Positions 11,152 to 19,092 of a DNA stretch of 42,813 nt are shown piece after piece. Position numbers and translations under genes: made by a program. Under the pieces are notes generated by a model that saw only the letters and a program-made list of their open reading frames with translations, did not search any database and was not told the DNA's origin. Origin of the DNA: Verrucomicrobiota bacterium (GTDB lineage: Bacteria > Verrucomicrobiota > Verrucomicrobiia > Chthoniobacterales > UBA10450); the NCBI GenBank assembly GCA_003217965.1, contig QHNB01000094.1, positions 1-42,813 of the forward strand. The letters run 5' to 3'. Each line of letters begins with the position of its first letter. Position 1 is the stretch's first letter.

Positions 11152-12645
11152 CTAATTGCTGTTATTCGCCTTGAGCACGGCGAAGGTCTTGCTGCCTTTG
11201 CGATCGAGGTAAAACAGCACGCCGCGTTTTGGATCGGCTTTGTTGAGCGCATCCCGGAATGATTTCGCATCCGTCACTGGCTTGCCGTCTACTTCCGTGA
11301 TCACATCTTCACGCTCGATTCCTTGGCTCGCAGCAATGCTGTTGTCAGCTACATCGGTCACGATTACGCCTTTCTGTTCCCCCAAACCCAAACGAGCCGC
11401 CATCTCTTTGGTGATCTCCTGGACCTGCAATCCAAATTTTCCGAGATCTTCCGGTCGCGGTTGATTCGGCTGCACATTCTCGTTCGATGCGCGCGAAATT
11501 TCGCTCGGTAACTCGCCTGTAGTAACCGGAATCTCCAGTGTCTGCCCTTTGCGCCAAACCGTGAGCTTGACCGGCTGTCCGATCTTCTTCTTCAAGATTT
11601 CATGTTGCAGCTGCGTGTCCGTCGTAACTGGCGCGCCATCCACTTTTGTAATCACGTCAAACGGCCGCAGGTCGCTTTTATGTGCAGGCGCGTCCGCTTC
11701 GATCGTGCGCACGACCACGCCTTTATCGACGCCTTTGAAGAAATCGCGAATACTGGCATCGTCGCCAAGCGATTCGATGCGAATACCAAGCCAGGGTCGG
11801 GCAATTTTCTTCCCAGCGATCAACTGCTGGCCAATGTCGTTGGCCAGATTGCTCGGAATGGCAAAGCCGAGGCCACGATTCAATCCGTTAATCAGCGTGT
11901 TCATGCCAATGACTTTGCCGTCAATATCGCAGAGCGGACCACCGGAGTTGCCAGGATTAATGGAGGCGTCGGTCTGGAGGTAATCCGAAATATTATAACC
12001 CCCGTTGCTCAGCAATTTGCTCCGGCCCTTCCCACTGATCACGCCGTAGGTGAAGGTGTAATCGAGTTTAAATGGGGCGCCGATGGCAAAAGCGAACTGC
12101 CCAACGCGCACGCCGTCGCTGTCGCCCATTTGCACCACTGGTAAATTCGCGGCGTCGATTTTAATGACGGCGATATCGGTTTTCTCATCCGTGCCGACGA
12201 CTTTCGCGGGAAATTCCCGTCCGTCCTTCAACTTCACCTGGACGCGATCGGCCCCTTCAACGACATGGAAATTTGTAAAGATGTAGCCGTCCGGCCGGAC
12301 AAGAAAGCCTGATCCTTCGCTTTGGACCGGTTGCAGATTGCGCGGCACGCGTCGTTGCGAGTTGTCATCCGGCGGTTGACCCTGGAAAAATAAATCATCG
12401 AAATTCAGGCCTTCACTGCCATCATTTTTCTTTGTCACTTCAATGATGACAACACTCGGCGCGACACTTTCGAAAACCTTGGCAAAAGCGTTGTTCAAAG
12501 CATGAACCACGTCCTTGCCTGGCTCGGCCGCGGCTGGCGGAATGGTGGGAGTTGCCCCGGTTTCGGGGCTCGCAGCGAAGGCCGTGGCCATGGCCGCGCT
12601 AAACAACAAAGCTAGAAAAGTTCGCATGCGTGGGAATTTCGACAT
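11152..12645 (-). CDS. Do/DegQ-family serine endoprotease (HtrA) with two PDZ domains
   Basis: Intact triad motifs TNFHVVEGA, EKTDIAVIKID, NPGNSGGPLCD; two PDZ-like regions; signal peptide. Confidence 0.95.
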   Translation of the reverse strand: MSKFPRMRTFLALLFSAAMATAFAASPETGATPTIPPAAAEPGKDVVHALNNAFAKVFESVAPSVVIIEVTKKNDGSEGLNFDDLFFQGQPPDDNSQRRVPRNLQPVQSEGSGFLVRPDGYIFTNFHVVEGADRVQVKLKDGREFPAKVVGTDEKTDIAVIKIDAANLPVVQMGDSDGVRVGQFAFAIGAPFKLDYTFTYGVISGKGRSKLLSNGGYNISDYLQTDASINPGNSGGPLCDIDGKVIGMNTLINGLNRGLGFAIPSNLANDIGQQLIAGKKIARPWLGIRIESLGDDASIRDFFKGVDKGVVVRTIEADAPAHKSDLRPFDVITKVDGAPVTTDTQLQHEILKKKIGQPVKLTVWRKGQTLEIPVTTGELPSEISRASNENVQPNQPRPEDLGKFGLQVQEITKEMAARLGLGEQKGVIVTDVADNSIAASQGIEREDVITEVDGKPVTDAKSFRDALNKADPKRGVLFYLDRKGSKTFAVLKANNSN

Positions 12646-12726
12646 GATCGCGGCGGTCAGCGTTCAAATGTAAAGCCCCTCAGGGTTTTCGCGAATGTCG
12701 ATGTACGAGTGCTACATTAAATCGCG

Positions 12727-13440
12727 ATGTGGAAAGCATTGCTGCTCATTTATCAAGAGCTCGATGTACGATTAGCGACGACTGAGCTGCGCGAGCGCCG
12801 CTTTCATCATTATCTGTCAGCCGATGCTATTGCTGATGCCGTGGACTCATTTCACGGGTTTCCTACCCTTGTGCGAGAACTCACCTCTGGCGCTGCGACG
12901 ATCGAATACGAGCTCGAAACGATGTTGCAGCCGCTCACGTCATTGACCCAGCGGGATGAAAATGAATTCTGGCCATCGCCTGACGATACTCGGGCTGAGC
13001 TTGATCAATGCGCGCCTACGGGCAGGTACGATTCGGTTTTCGTGCTTTGGCCCAAGCATAATTTCCAAAACAAAACGTCGGTACCGGGTGGTGCATGGGG
13101 TTTAGCCCTCGGTGCCAGTCACTGGAGCAACAATGCGACCTACGCTGCAGTTGCGAACGCACCGGGGCCGGCGTGGCGGAACGAAGCACACGGTGAAGTC
13201 TGGTTGCACGAGTGGCTGCATGGGGTCTGTCATCATTTCGCGCAGCGCGGTTTTGCCATGCCGCAGCGAGACGCTGACGGCGCTGAAATCCATGGTTATC
13301 AACGTTCTCCGACCGCTGGCTGGACCGATTACTATCGCGATCTGATGCGCGGCATGGTTGCCGAAAATGGGAGACGGCTCGGCATTCCGCTTGACGTTTG
13401 GGCTGAATCTTCCGGCAGTTTTCGGGTTGCGGCGCGATAA
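12727..13440 (+). CDS. Hypothetical protein with HEXXH motif (candidate zinc metalloprotease)
   Basis: 237 aa ORF; VWLHEWLHGVCHHFAQRGF contains HEWLH; no other family recognised. Confidence 0.6.
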   Translation: MWKALLLIYQELDVRLATTELRERRFHHYLSADAIADAVDSFHGFPTLVRELTSGAATIEYELETMLQPLTSLTQRDENEFWPSPDDTRAELDQCAPTGRYDSVFVLWPKHNFQNKTSVPGGAWGLALGASHWSNNATYAAVANAPGPAWRNEAHGEVWLHEWLHGVCHHFAQRGFAMPQRDADGAEIHGYQRSPTAGWTDYYRDLMRGMVAENGRRLGIPLDVWAESSGSFRVAAR

Positions 13441-13523
13441 CCAACTGGTGCCAAACGTACGAAAAGGTGCCTGCGTTGACACATTCTTTAAGGGTCTTAA
13501 CGTTTCCGTCCACATAATCGAAA

Positions 13524-14729
13524 ATGGTGAATCTCACCGAGGATAGAGCACAGGAGAAAGCGTTTCTCTCCCATGCGCCAGGGTACTGGCCTAATGTCTC
13601 GCCCGAGCTTTGGAACGACTGGAAATGGCAGCTGAAAAATCGCGTTACCACTCTGGCGCAGCTGGAAGGGCATCTAGAGCTAACCGGCGAGGAGCGAGGC
13701 GGGGTTTTGCTTTCCGGCGACAAACTCGCGCTCGCGATCACACCACACTTTTTTAACCTTATTCCGCGGGCTGATGCCGAGGATCCAATTCGGCGCCAAG
13801 TCATTCCCCGGATCGAAGAAACATGGTCCTCGCCCTACGACATGATCGACCCCTGCGGCGAAGATTCGCACATGCCGGTTCCCGGACTGGTCCATCGATA
13901 TCCGGATCGAGTGTTGTTTTTAGTGACCGATCGATGTGCCAGCTACTGCCGATATTGTACCCGCAGCCGCGTCGTCAGCGGGGTGGGTGAGCAGGAACTG
14001 CACACAGAGTTTGAAGCGGCCTTTCGCTACTTGGAAGTGCACACCGAAGTGCGCGATGTCTTGTTGAGCGGAGGCGACGCCTTGCTTTTTAGCGACAGCA
14101 AACTCGATCAAATTCTTGCGCGCCTTCGCGCGATTCCACACATCGAATTTGTTCGGATCGGGACGCGAGTGCCGATCTTCCTCCCGCAACGCATCACGCC
14201 GGAACTGTGCGCGATGCTGGCCAAGTATCATCCGCTCTGGATGAGCGTGCACGTGAACCATCCGCGCGAGCTGACAATCGAGGTAAAAGAAGCGCTCGAA
14301 CGTTTAGCGAACCACGGCATTCCGCTCGGGAATCAAAGCGTGCTTTTGCGCGGCGTGAACGATGATATCGGGACGATGAAAACGCTCGTGCACAAACTGC
14401 TCATCTGCCGGGTCCGTCCGTATTACGTTTACCAATGCGATCTGATCAATGGCTCGTCGCATTTGCGCACGTCGGTTGCTAAAGGCATCGAAATTATCGA
14501 GGATTTGCGCGGCCACACCACCGGCTACGCTGTCCCGCAGTTTGTCATCGACGCCCCGGGCGGCGGCGGCAAGGTGCCGATCAATCCCGGTTACATTCTT
14601 TATCACGACAACGAGAAAATTGTCATTCGCAATTACGAGGGGACGATTTTCGAGTATCCCGAGACAGGGAACGAGAACGTCCAGTTCGCCCCTCAGCGAG
14701 AGTACCACGACGAATACTTGTACTCGTAA
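13524..14729 (+). CDS. KamA-family radical SAM protein (lysine 2,3-aminomutase-like)
   Basis: CASYCRYCTRSRVV (CxxxCxxC), GGDALLFSD, PLP-site region DAPGGGGKVPINPGY. Confidence 0.92.
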   Translation: MVNLTEDRAQEKAFLSHAPGYWPNVSPELWNDWKWQLKNRVTTLAQLEGHLELTGEERGGVLLSGDKLALAITPHFFNLIPRADAEDPIRRQVIPRIEETWSSPYDMIDPCGEDSHMPVPGLVHRYPDRVLFLVTDRCASYCRYCTRSRVVSGVGEQELHTEFEAAFRYLEVHTEVRDVLLSGGDALLFSDSKLDQILARLRAIPHIEFVRIGTRVPIFLPQRITPELCAMLAKYHPLWMSVHVNHPRELTIEVKEALERLANHGIPLGNQSVLLRGVNDDIGTMKTLVHKLLICRVRPYYVYQCDLINGSSHLRTSVAKGIEIIEDLRGHTTGYAVPQFVIDAPGGGGKVPINPGYILYHDNEKIVIRNYEGTIFEYPETGNENVQFAPQREYHDEYLYS

Positions 14730-14732
14730 CGC

Positions 14733-14845
14733 CCGTTGTCATTTCGAGCGAAGCGCAGTCGAGAAATCTCTGACTAGTGAGACAGATAGTCCGAGATGTC
14801 TCCAGCTCGGTCGCTCCGCCACCCGGCGGATTCGCCGTGGCGAAC
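14733..14845. repeat. Dispersed intergenic repeat copy (GTCATTTCGAGCGAAGCGCAGTCGAGAAATCT type)
   Basis: gtcatttcgagcgaagcgcagtcgagaaatctctgactagtgagacag... in the kamA-ahcY intergenic gap; related sequence at 6612-6705. Confidence 0.6.
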
Positions 14846-14883
14846 ACGACAGGGTGGCCGCGATTTTCTGCCGTCGCGAAGGA

Positions 14884-16317
14884 TCAGTAGCGATAATGCT
14901 CGGACTTGTACGGTCCTTCCACCGGCACGCCGAGGTAATCGGCTTGTGCTTTGGTGAGCCGAGTGAGCTTGACGCCGATCTTGTCCAGGTGAAGGCGAGC
15001 TACTTCTTCATCGAGCTTTTTACTTAGGACATAAACTCCAATTTTGTACTGATCCCTGTTGCGCCATAGATCGAGCTGAGCCAGGACCTGGTTCGAGAAC
15101 GAGTTTGACATAACAAAGCTCGGGTGACCGGTCGCGCATCCGAGATTGACGAGGCGACCTTCAGCCAGAAGGAAGATTTCGTGACCGTCCGGGAAAGTAT
15201 ATTTATCGACCTGCGGTTTGATGTTGGTGCGTTTTACATCCTTCGCGGTATTGAGGGCATCGACCTGAATCTCGTTGTCAAAATGGCCAATGTTAGCCAC
15301 GACAGCCTGATCTTTCATGCGCGCCATATGTGCGAGCGTGATGACATCGATATTGCCCGTGGTGGTCACGTAAATGTCGCCCCAACCTAACGTCTCCTCG
15401 ATGGTTGTGACTTCATAGCCTTCCATGGCCGCCTGCAAAGCGTTAATCGGATCGATCTCCGTGATGACGACGCGGGCTCCCTGGCCGCGCAGTGACTGGG
15501 CACAACCTTTGCCGACGTCACCGTAGCCGCACACAACCGCGACTTTGCCTCCAATCATGACGTCGAGGGCGCGGTTCAATCCATCAATTAAGGAGTGCCG
15601 GCAGCCGTAAAGATTGTCGAACTTCGATTTGGTGACCGAGTCGTTGACGTTGATGGCCGGAACCAGAAGCCGCCCTTCTTGCTGCATTTTGTAAAGGCGA
15701 TGAACTCCAGTCGTTGTTTCTTCGGAGACACCGCGCCATTCCTTAACCAGCTCATGCCAGCGGTAGGGATTCTCCCGATTAATTTCCAGGAGCAGATCTT
15801 TGATAACTTGTTCTTCCTTGTTGCCCGATGGCGACTTCGCCCAATCACGGCCTTCTTCCAGTTCGTAGCCTTTATGAATTAAGAGAGTCGCATCTCCGCC
15901 ATCGTCGACGATGAGTTGCGGACCTTTCCCATCGGCGTGCGAAATTGCGCGATATGTGCACCACCAATATTCTTCCAGGTTTTCGCCTTTCCAGGCGAAG
16001 ACCGACACACCAGCTTTGGCGATGGCGGCAGCGGCGTGATCCTGGGTGGAGAAGATATTGCAGCTGGCCCAGCGCACGGTCGCGCCGAGAGCAACGAGGG
16101 TTTCGATCAGAACCGCGGTTTGAATGGTCATGTGCAGCGATCCGGTCACGCGCACACCCTGGAGCGGCTTCTCCGGCGCATATTTCTCGCGGATGGCCAT
16201 GAGTCCCGGCATTTCCTTTTCCGCAATGGAAATCTCTTTGCGTCCCCAGTTCGCCAGAGAAATGTCGGCGACTTTGTAGTCCTGTTTCGTGTTCGTTTTT
16301 GCAGTTGTTGTACTCAT
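14884..16317 (-). CDS. ahcY: Adenosylhomocysteinase
   Basis: [53 protein letters not shown]-terminal [10 protein letters not shown]. Confidence 0.98.
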   Translation of the reverse strand: MSTTTAKTNTKQDYKVADISLANWGRKEISIAEKEMPGLMAIREKYAPEKPLQGVRVTGSLHMTIQTAVLIETLVALGATVRWASCNIFSTQDHAAAAIAKAGVSVFAWKGENLEEYWWCTYRAISHADGKGPQLIVDDGGDATLLIHKGYELEEGRDWAKSPSGNKEEQVIKDLLLEINRENPYRWHELVKEWRGVSEETTTGVHRLYKMQQEGRLLVPAINVNDSVTKSKFDNLYGCRHSLIDGLNRALDVMIGGKVAVVCGYGDVGKGCAQSLRGQGARVVITEIDPINALQAAMEGYEVTTIEETLGWGDIYVTTTGNIDVITLAHMARMKDQAVVANIGHFDNEIQVDALNTAKDVKRTNIKPQVDKYTFPDGHEIFLLAEGRLVNLGCATGHPSFVMSNSFSNQVLAQLDLWRNRDQYKIGVYVLSKKLDEEVARLHLDKIGVKLTRLTKAQADYLGVPVEGPYKSEHYRY

Positions 16318-16324
16318 TGGGTTC

Positions 16325-16744
16325 TCACAAGTAGGCTTCTTCCGCAGATTTCGCAGATTGGCGCAGATTCTCAGAAAAATTTAAGACGGGCCGTTTATAT
16401 TCGAGGCTCTCCGCTCCAAAATTCAGTAGGAGTCCGCGCTGCAAGCCGGTTGCCTTTAATTCGTTGATCAATTGCGCCTCATCCGCGCTCGTCAGCATCG
16501 CGATTGCTTTCGTTTCGACGATTACAGATTCAAAACAGACAAAATCCGCACGATAAGCGTAGGTAAGAAGCTTGCCCTTATAGCGAATCGGCAGCGCAAC
16601 TTCAGTGCTGAAGGGAATTTCTCGGTCCTGAAATTCTAACGCCAGCGCAGTCCGGTAGACGAGCTCGAGAAATCCGCGGCCAAGTTCGCTGTGGACCTCC
16701 ATCGCCGCTCCAATAATGGCGAACGTTTCGGGGTCTTTCTGCAT
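16325..16744 (-). CDS. GxxExxY family protein
   Basis: [24 protein letters not shown] (GFLELVY = GxxExxY), [33 protein letters not shown]. Confidence 0.92.
   Translation of the reverse strand: MQKDPETFAIIGAAMEVHSELGRGFLELVYRTALALEFQDREIPFSTEVALPIRYKGKLLTYAYRADFVCFESVIVETKAIAMLTSADEAQLINELKATGLQRGLLLNFGAESLEYKRPVLNFSENLRQSAKSAEEAYL
16343..16369. repeat. Left inverted-repeat cluster flanking the GxxExxY gene (3 x CGCAGATT)
   Basis: cgcagatt at 16343-16350, 16352-16359, 16362-16369. Confidence 0.85.
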
Positions 16745-16748
16745 TTTA

Positions 16749-16765
16749 AATCTGCGAAATCTGCG
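16749..16765. repeat. Right inverted-repeat cluster flanking the GxxExxY gene (2 x AATCTGCG)
   Basis: aatctgcg at 16749-16756 and 16758-16765, reverse complement of the left cluster. Confidence 0.85.
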
Positions 16766-16770
16766 GACTA

Positions 16771-17973
16771 TTACCGCACTGCTTTCTTTAACGCGGCTGC
16801 TTTGTCGGTTTGTTCCCAGGTGATATCGGGATCACCAATCTTGCCGAAGTGACCGTAGTTGGTCGTTTTCGAATAGATGGGGCGAAGGAGATCGAGCTGC
16901 TCGATGATGTCCGCCGGTTTGAAGCTGAAGATTCGCATAATGGCGCGCTGAATCGCTTCTTCTGGGACGCTGCTGGTACAAAAGGTATCAATGTTGACGC
17001 TGACCGGCTCCGGATGCCCAATGGCGTAGGCGAATTGGACCTCGCATTTCCGGGCGAGACCGGAGGCGACGACGTTCTTCGCCACCCAACGGCCCATGTA
17101 GGCTGCGCTCCGGTCGACTTTGCTTGGATCTTTCCCGGAAAATGCGCCGCCGCCATGGCGTCCCATTCCCCCGTAACTATCAACAATGATCTTGCGACCG
17201 GTTAAGCCGGTATCGCCCGAAGGACCACCGATGACGAAACGGCCGGTCGGGTTAATCAGATATTTGGTTGTGCCATTCATCATCGATTTTGGCAGAACCT
17301 TCCGAATCACTTTTTCGACGCAGAACTTTTCGATCTCGGAGTGTTTCACGTCGCCAGTATGCTGGGTCGAGATGACGACGTTCGAAATCCCGATGGGGCG
17401 GCCGTCGTCGTAAATGACGGAAACCTGCGATTTGGCGTCCGGCCGCAACCAGGCAACCTTGCCGCTCTTGCGAATGCGCGTCAGTTCGCGACCAAGGCGA
17501 TGGGCGAACATGATCGGCGCCGGCATCAGCTCGGGCGTCTCATCGCAGGCGTAACCGAACATCAAACCCTGGTCCCCAGCACCCTGCTCGGCCGTTTTTT
17601 TGCCGCGCGCTTTGCGCGCGTCGACGCCTTGGGCGATGTCGTGGGATTGATCAGTGATGACGGTGCTAACAAAAATTTTCTCGGCATGAAAAACATCATC
17701 GTCATGGATGTAACCGATTCCGCGCACGGTATCGCGGACAATCCGATTGATCGGAATGACCGATTCCAGGTGTGTGCCTCTGGGCAAATTGGGAATGGTA
17801 ATCTCGCCGCCGACAATGACGACATTGCTTTTGGCGTAAGTTTCGCAAGCGACCCGGCTGTGTTTATCGCGGGCGAGACAAGCATCGAGAACGGCATCGG
17901 AAATGGTGTCGCAAACCTTATCGGGATGACCTTCGCCGACGGATTCGGAGGAAAAAATGAAGCGACGTGCCAT
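16771..17973 (-). CDS. metK: S-adenosylmethionine synthetase
   Basis: ORF 16771..18051, likely start [19 protein letters not shown] at 17973; [34 protein letters not shown]. Confidence 0.97.
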   Translation of the reverse strand: MARRFIFSSESVGEGHPDKVCDTISDAVLDACLARDKHSRVACETYAKSNVVIVGGEITIPNLPRGTHLESVIPINRIVRDTVRGIGYIHDDDVFHAEKIFVSTVITDQSHDIAQGVDARKARGKKTAEQGAGDQGLMFGYACDETPELMPAPIMFAHRLGRELTRIRKSGKVAWLRPDAKSQVSVIYDDGRPIGISNVVISTQHTGDVKHSEIEKFCVEKVIRKVLPKSMMNGTTKYLINPTGRFVIGGPSGDTGLTGRKIIVDSYGGMGRHGGGAFSGKDPSKVDRSAAYMGRWVAKNVVASGLARKCEVQFAYAIGHPEPVSVNIDTFCTSSVPEEAIQRAIMRIFSFKPADIIEQLDLLRPIYSKTTNYGHFGKIGDPDITWEQTDKAAALKKAVR

Positions 17974-18103
17974 GGCTTGAAGAACTTGATTCGTTAAAAG
18001 AGTTACAAGGTTAAATTGGATTAGCCGAGGGAACCATCCGGCCGTTGTCACGATGTAACATTTTTAACAATGTAACAGCGCCCCCGAGACATATTGACCG
18101 ATC

Positions 18104-18123
18104 ATGATATGTAGATATATCAT
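18104..18123. promoter_or_regulatory. Candidate ArsR/SahR-type operator (palindrome ATGATAT-N6-ATATCAT)
   Basis: atgatatgtagatatatcat; 7-bp perfect arms, 11 bp upstream of the regulator ATG, in the divergent metK/regulator intergenic region. Confidence 0.55.
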
Positions 18124-18134
18124 TTTGGTAGCGG

Positions 18135-19067
18135 ATGCCGTCAACCATTAATTTCCTGCGCACCGTGGCCGATCCGACCCGGCTGCGCCTCATGCTCCTG
18201 CTCGAGCACGATGAACTCTCCGTCGCCGAGCTTCAGGAGATCCTTGGCATGGGACAATCGCGTATTTCCAGTCACCTGGCTCAACTCAAACGGGCCGGCG
18301 CCGTGACCGATCGGCGGGCGGGCAAGAAAGTTTATTACGCCTTGAACAATTCGCAGGGCAACGGCACTCGCGCCCGGGCCCAGGAACTGGTTCACGCCAT
18401 GGCCCGTGAAATTCCGGAGACCAAGCGTGATCGGACAGGGTTGAAGCTGGCATTGCGTAAGCGCCAGGACAAAGCGCGCGAATATTTCGACGAGCTGGCC
18501 GGCAAATTTGGCCGCAGCTATGTCCCCGGTCGGTCTTGGGAGGCCCTCGCCCACACCCTCATTACGTTGTTGCCGGCGATGACCGTGGCCGATCTGGGCG
18601 CGGGCGAAGGCACGCTCTCGCAATTGCTGGCCAAAACCGCGCGCAAAGTGATCGCGGTCGATAATTCGCCAAAGATGGTAGCGTTCGCGTCGCAGCTCGC
18701 GAAAAAGCACGGTCTAAAGAATCTCGAATACCGGCTGGGAGACATGCAGGACCCGCCGATCGCGAAGAATAGCGTCGATCTGGTTATTTTCAGTCAAGCG
18801 CTGCATCATGCCACTCGTCCGGAACGCGCCATTGGTCACGCCCATTCGATTTTAAGGAAGAACGGTCGAATCGTGATTCTCGATCTGCTCAGTCACCGAT
18901 TCGAACGGGCGCGGGAGCTTTACGCCGATCATTGGCTTGGTTTCAGTGAAGTGCAACTGCACGAGTTTCTGGAAAACACGGGATTTAAGAATATCGATGT
19001 CCGCGTGGTGGCGCGGGAAAAGCAAAGCCCAAATTTTCAGACGATTTTTGCTACCGGCGTGAAATAG
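18135..19067 (+). CDS. ArsR-family HTH regulator fused to SAM-dependent methyltransferase-like domain (SahR-like)
   Basis: N-terminal wHTH (FLRTVADPTRLRLMLLLEHDELSVAELQEILGMGQSRISSHLAQLKRAGAVTDRRAGKKVYY), C-terminal methyltransferase (TVADLGAGEGTLSQLLA.. VIAVDNSPKMV). Confidence 0.92.
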   Translation: MPSTINFLRTVADPTRLRLMLLLEHDELSVAELQEILGMGQSRISSHLAQLKRAGAVTDRRAGKKVYYALNNSQGNGTRARAQELVHAMAREIPETKRDRTGLKLALRKRQDKAREYFDELAGKFGRSYVPGRSWEALAHTLITLLPAMTVADLGAGEGTLSQLLAKTARKVIAVDNSPKMVAFASQLAKKHGLKNLEYRLGDMQDPPIAKNSVDLVIFSQALHHATRPERAIGHAHSILRKNGRIVILDLLSHRFERARELYADHWLGFSEVQLHEFLENTGFKNIDVRVVAREKQSPNFQTIFATGVK

Positions 19068-19092
19068 TTGCTGAACTTTAGACGAGCGTATC

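Noticed and set aside
13016-13804. 262-aa minus-strand ORF spanning the HEXXH protein and KamA start
   Set aside because: Low-complexity antisense artefact overlapping two better plus-strand genes.
16325-16770. CRISPR-like array from CGCAGATT repeats
   Set aside because: Units are 8 bp with 1-2 nt spacers and in inverted clusters flanking a gene, so not CRISPR.
17341-17997. 218-aa plus-strand ORF opposite metK
   Set aside because: Antisense to well-conserved MetK.
17974-18134. Possible SAM/SAH riboswitch upstream of metK
   Set aside because: No recognisable conserved riboswitch core by eye; the SahR-like regulator plus palindrome is a simpler explanation. A covariance-model scan would be needed to exclude it.
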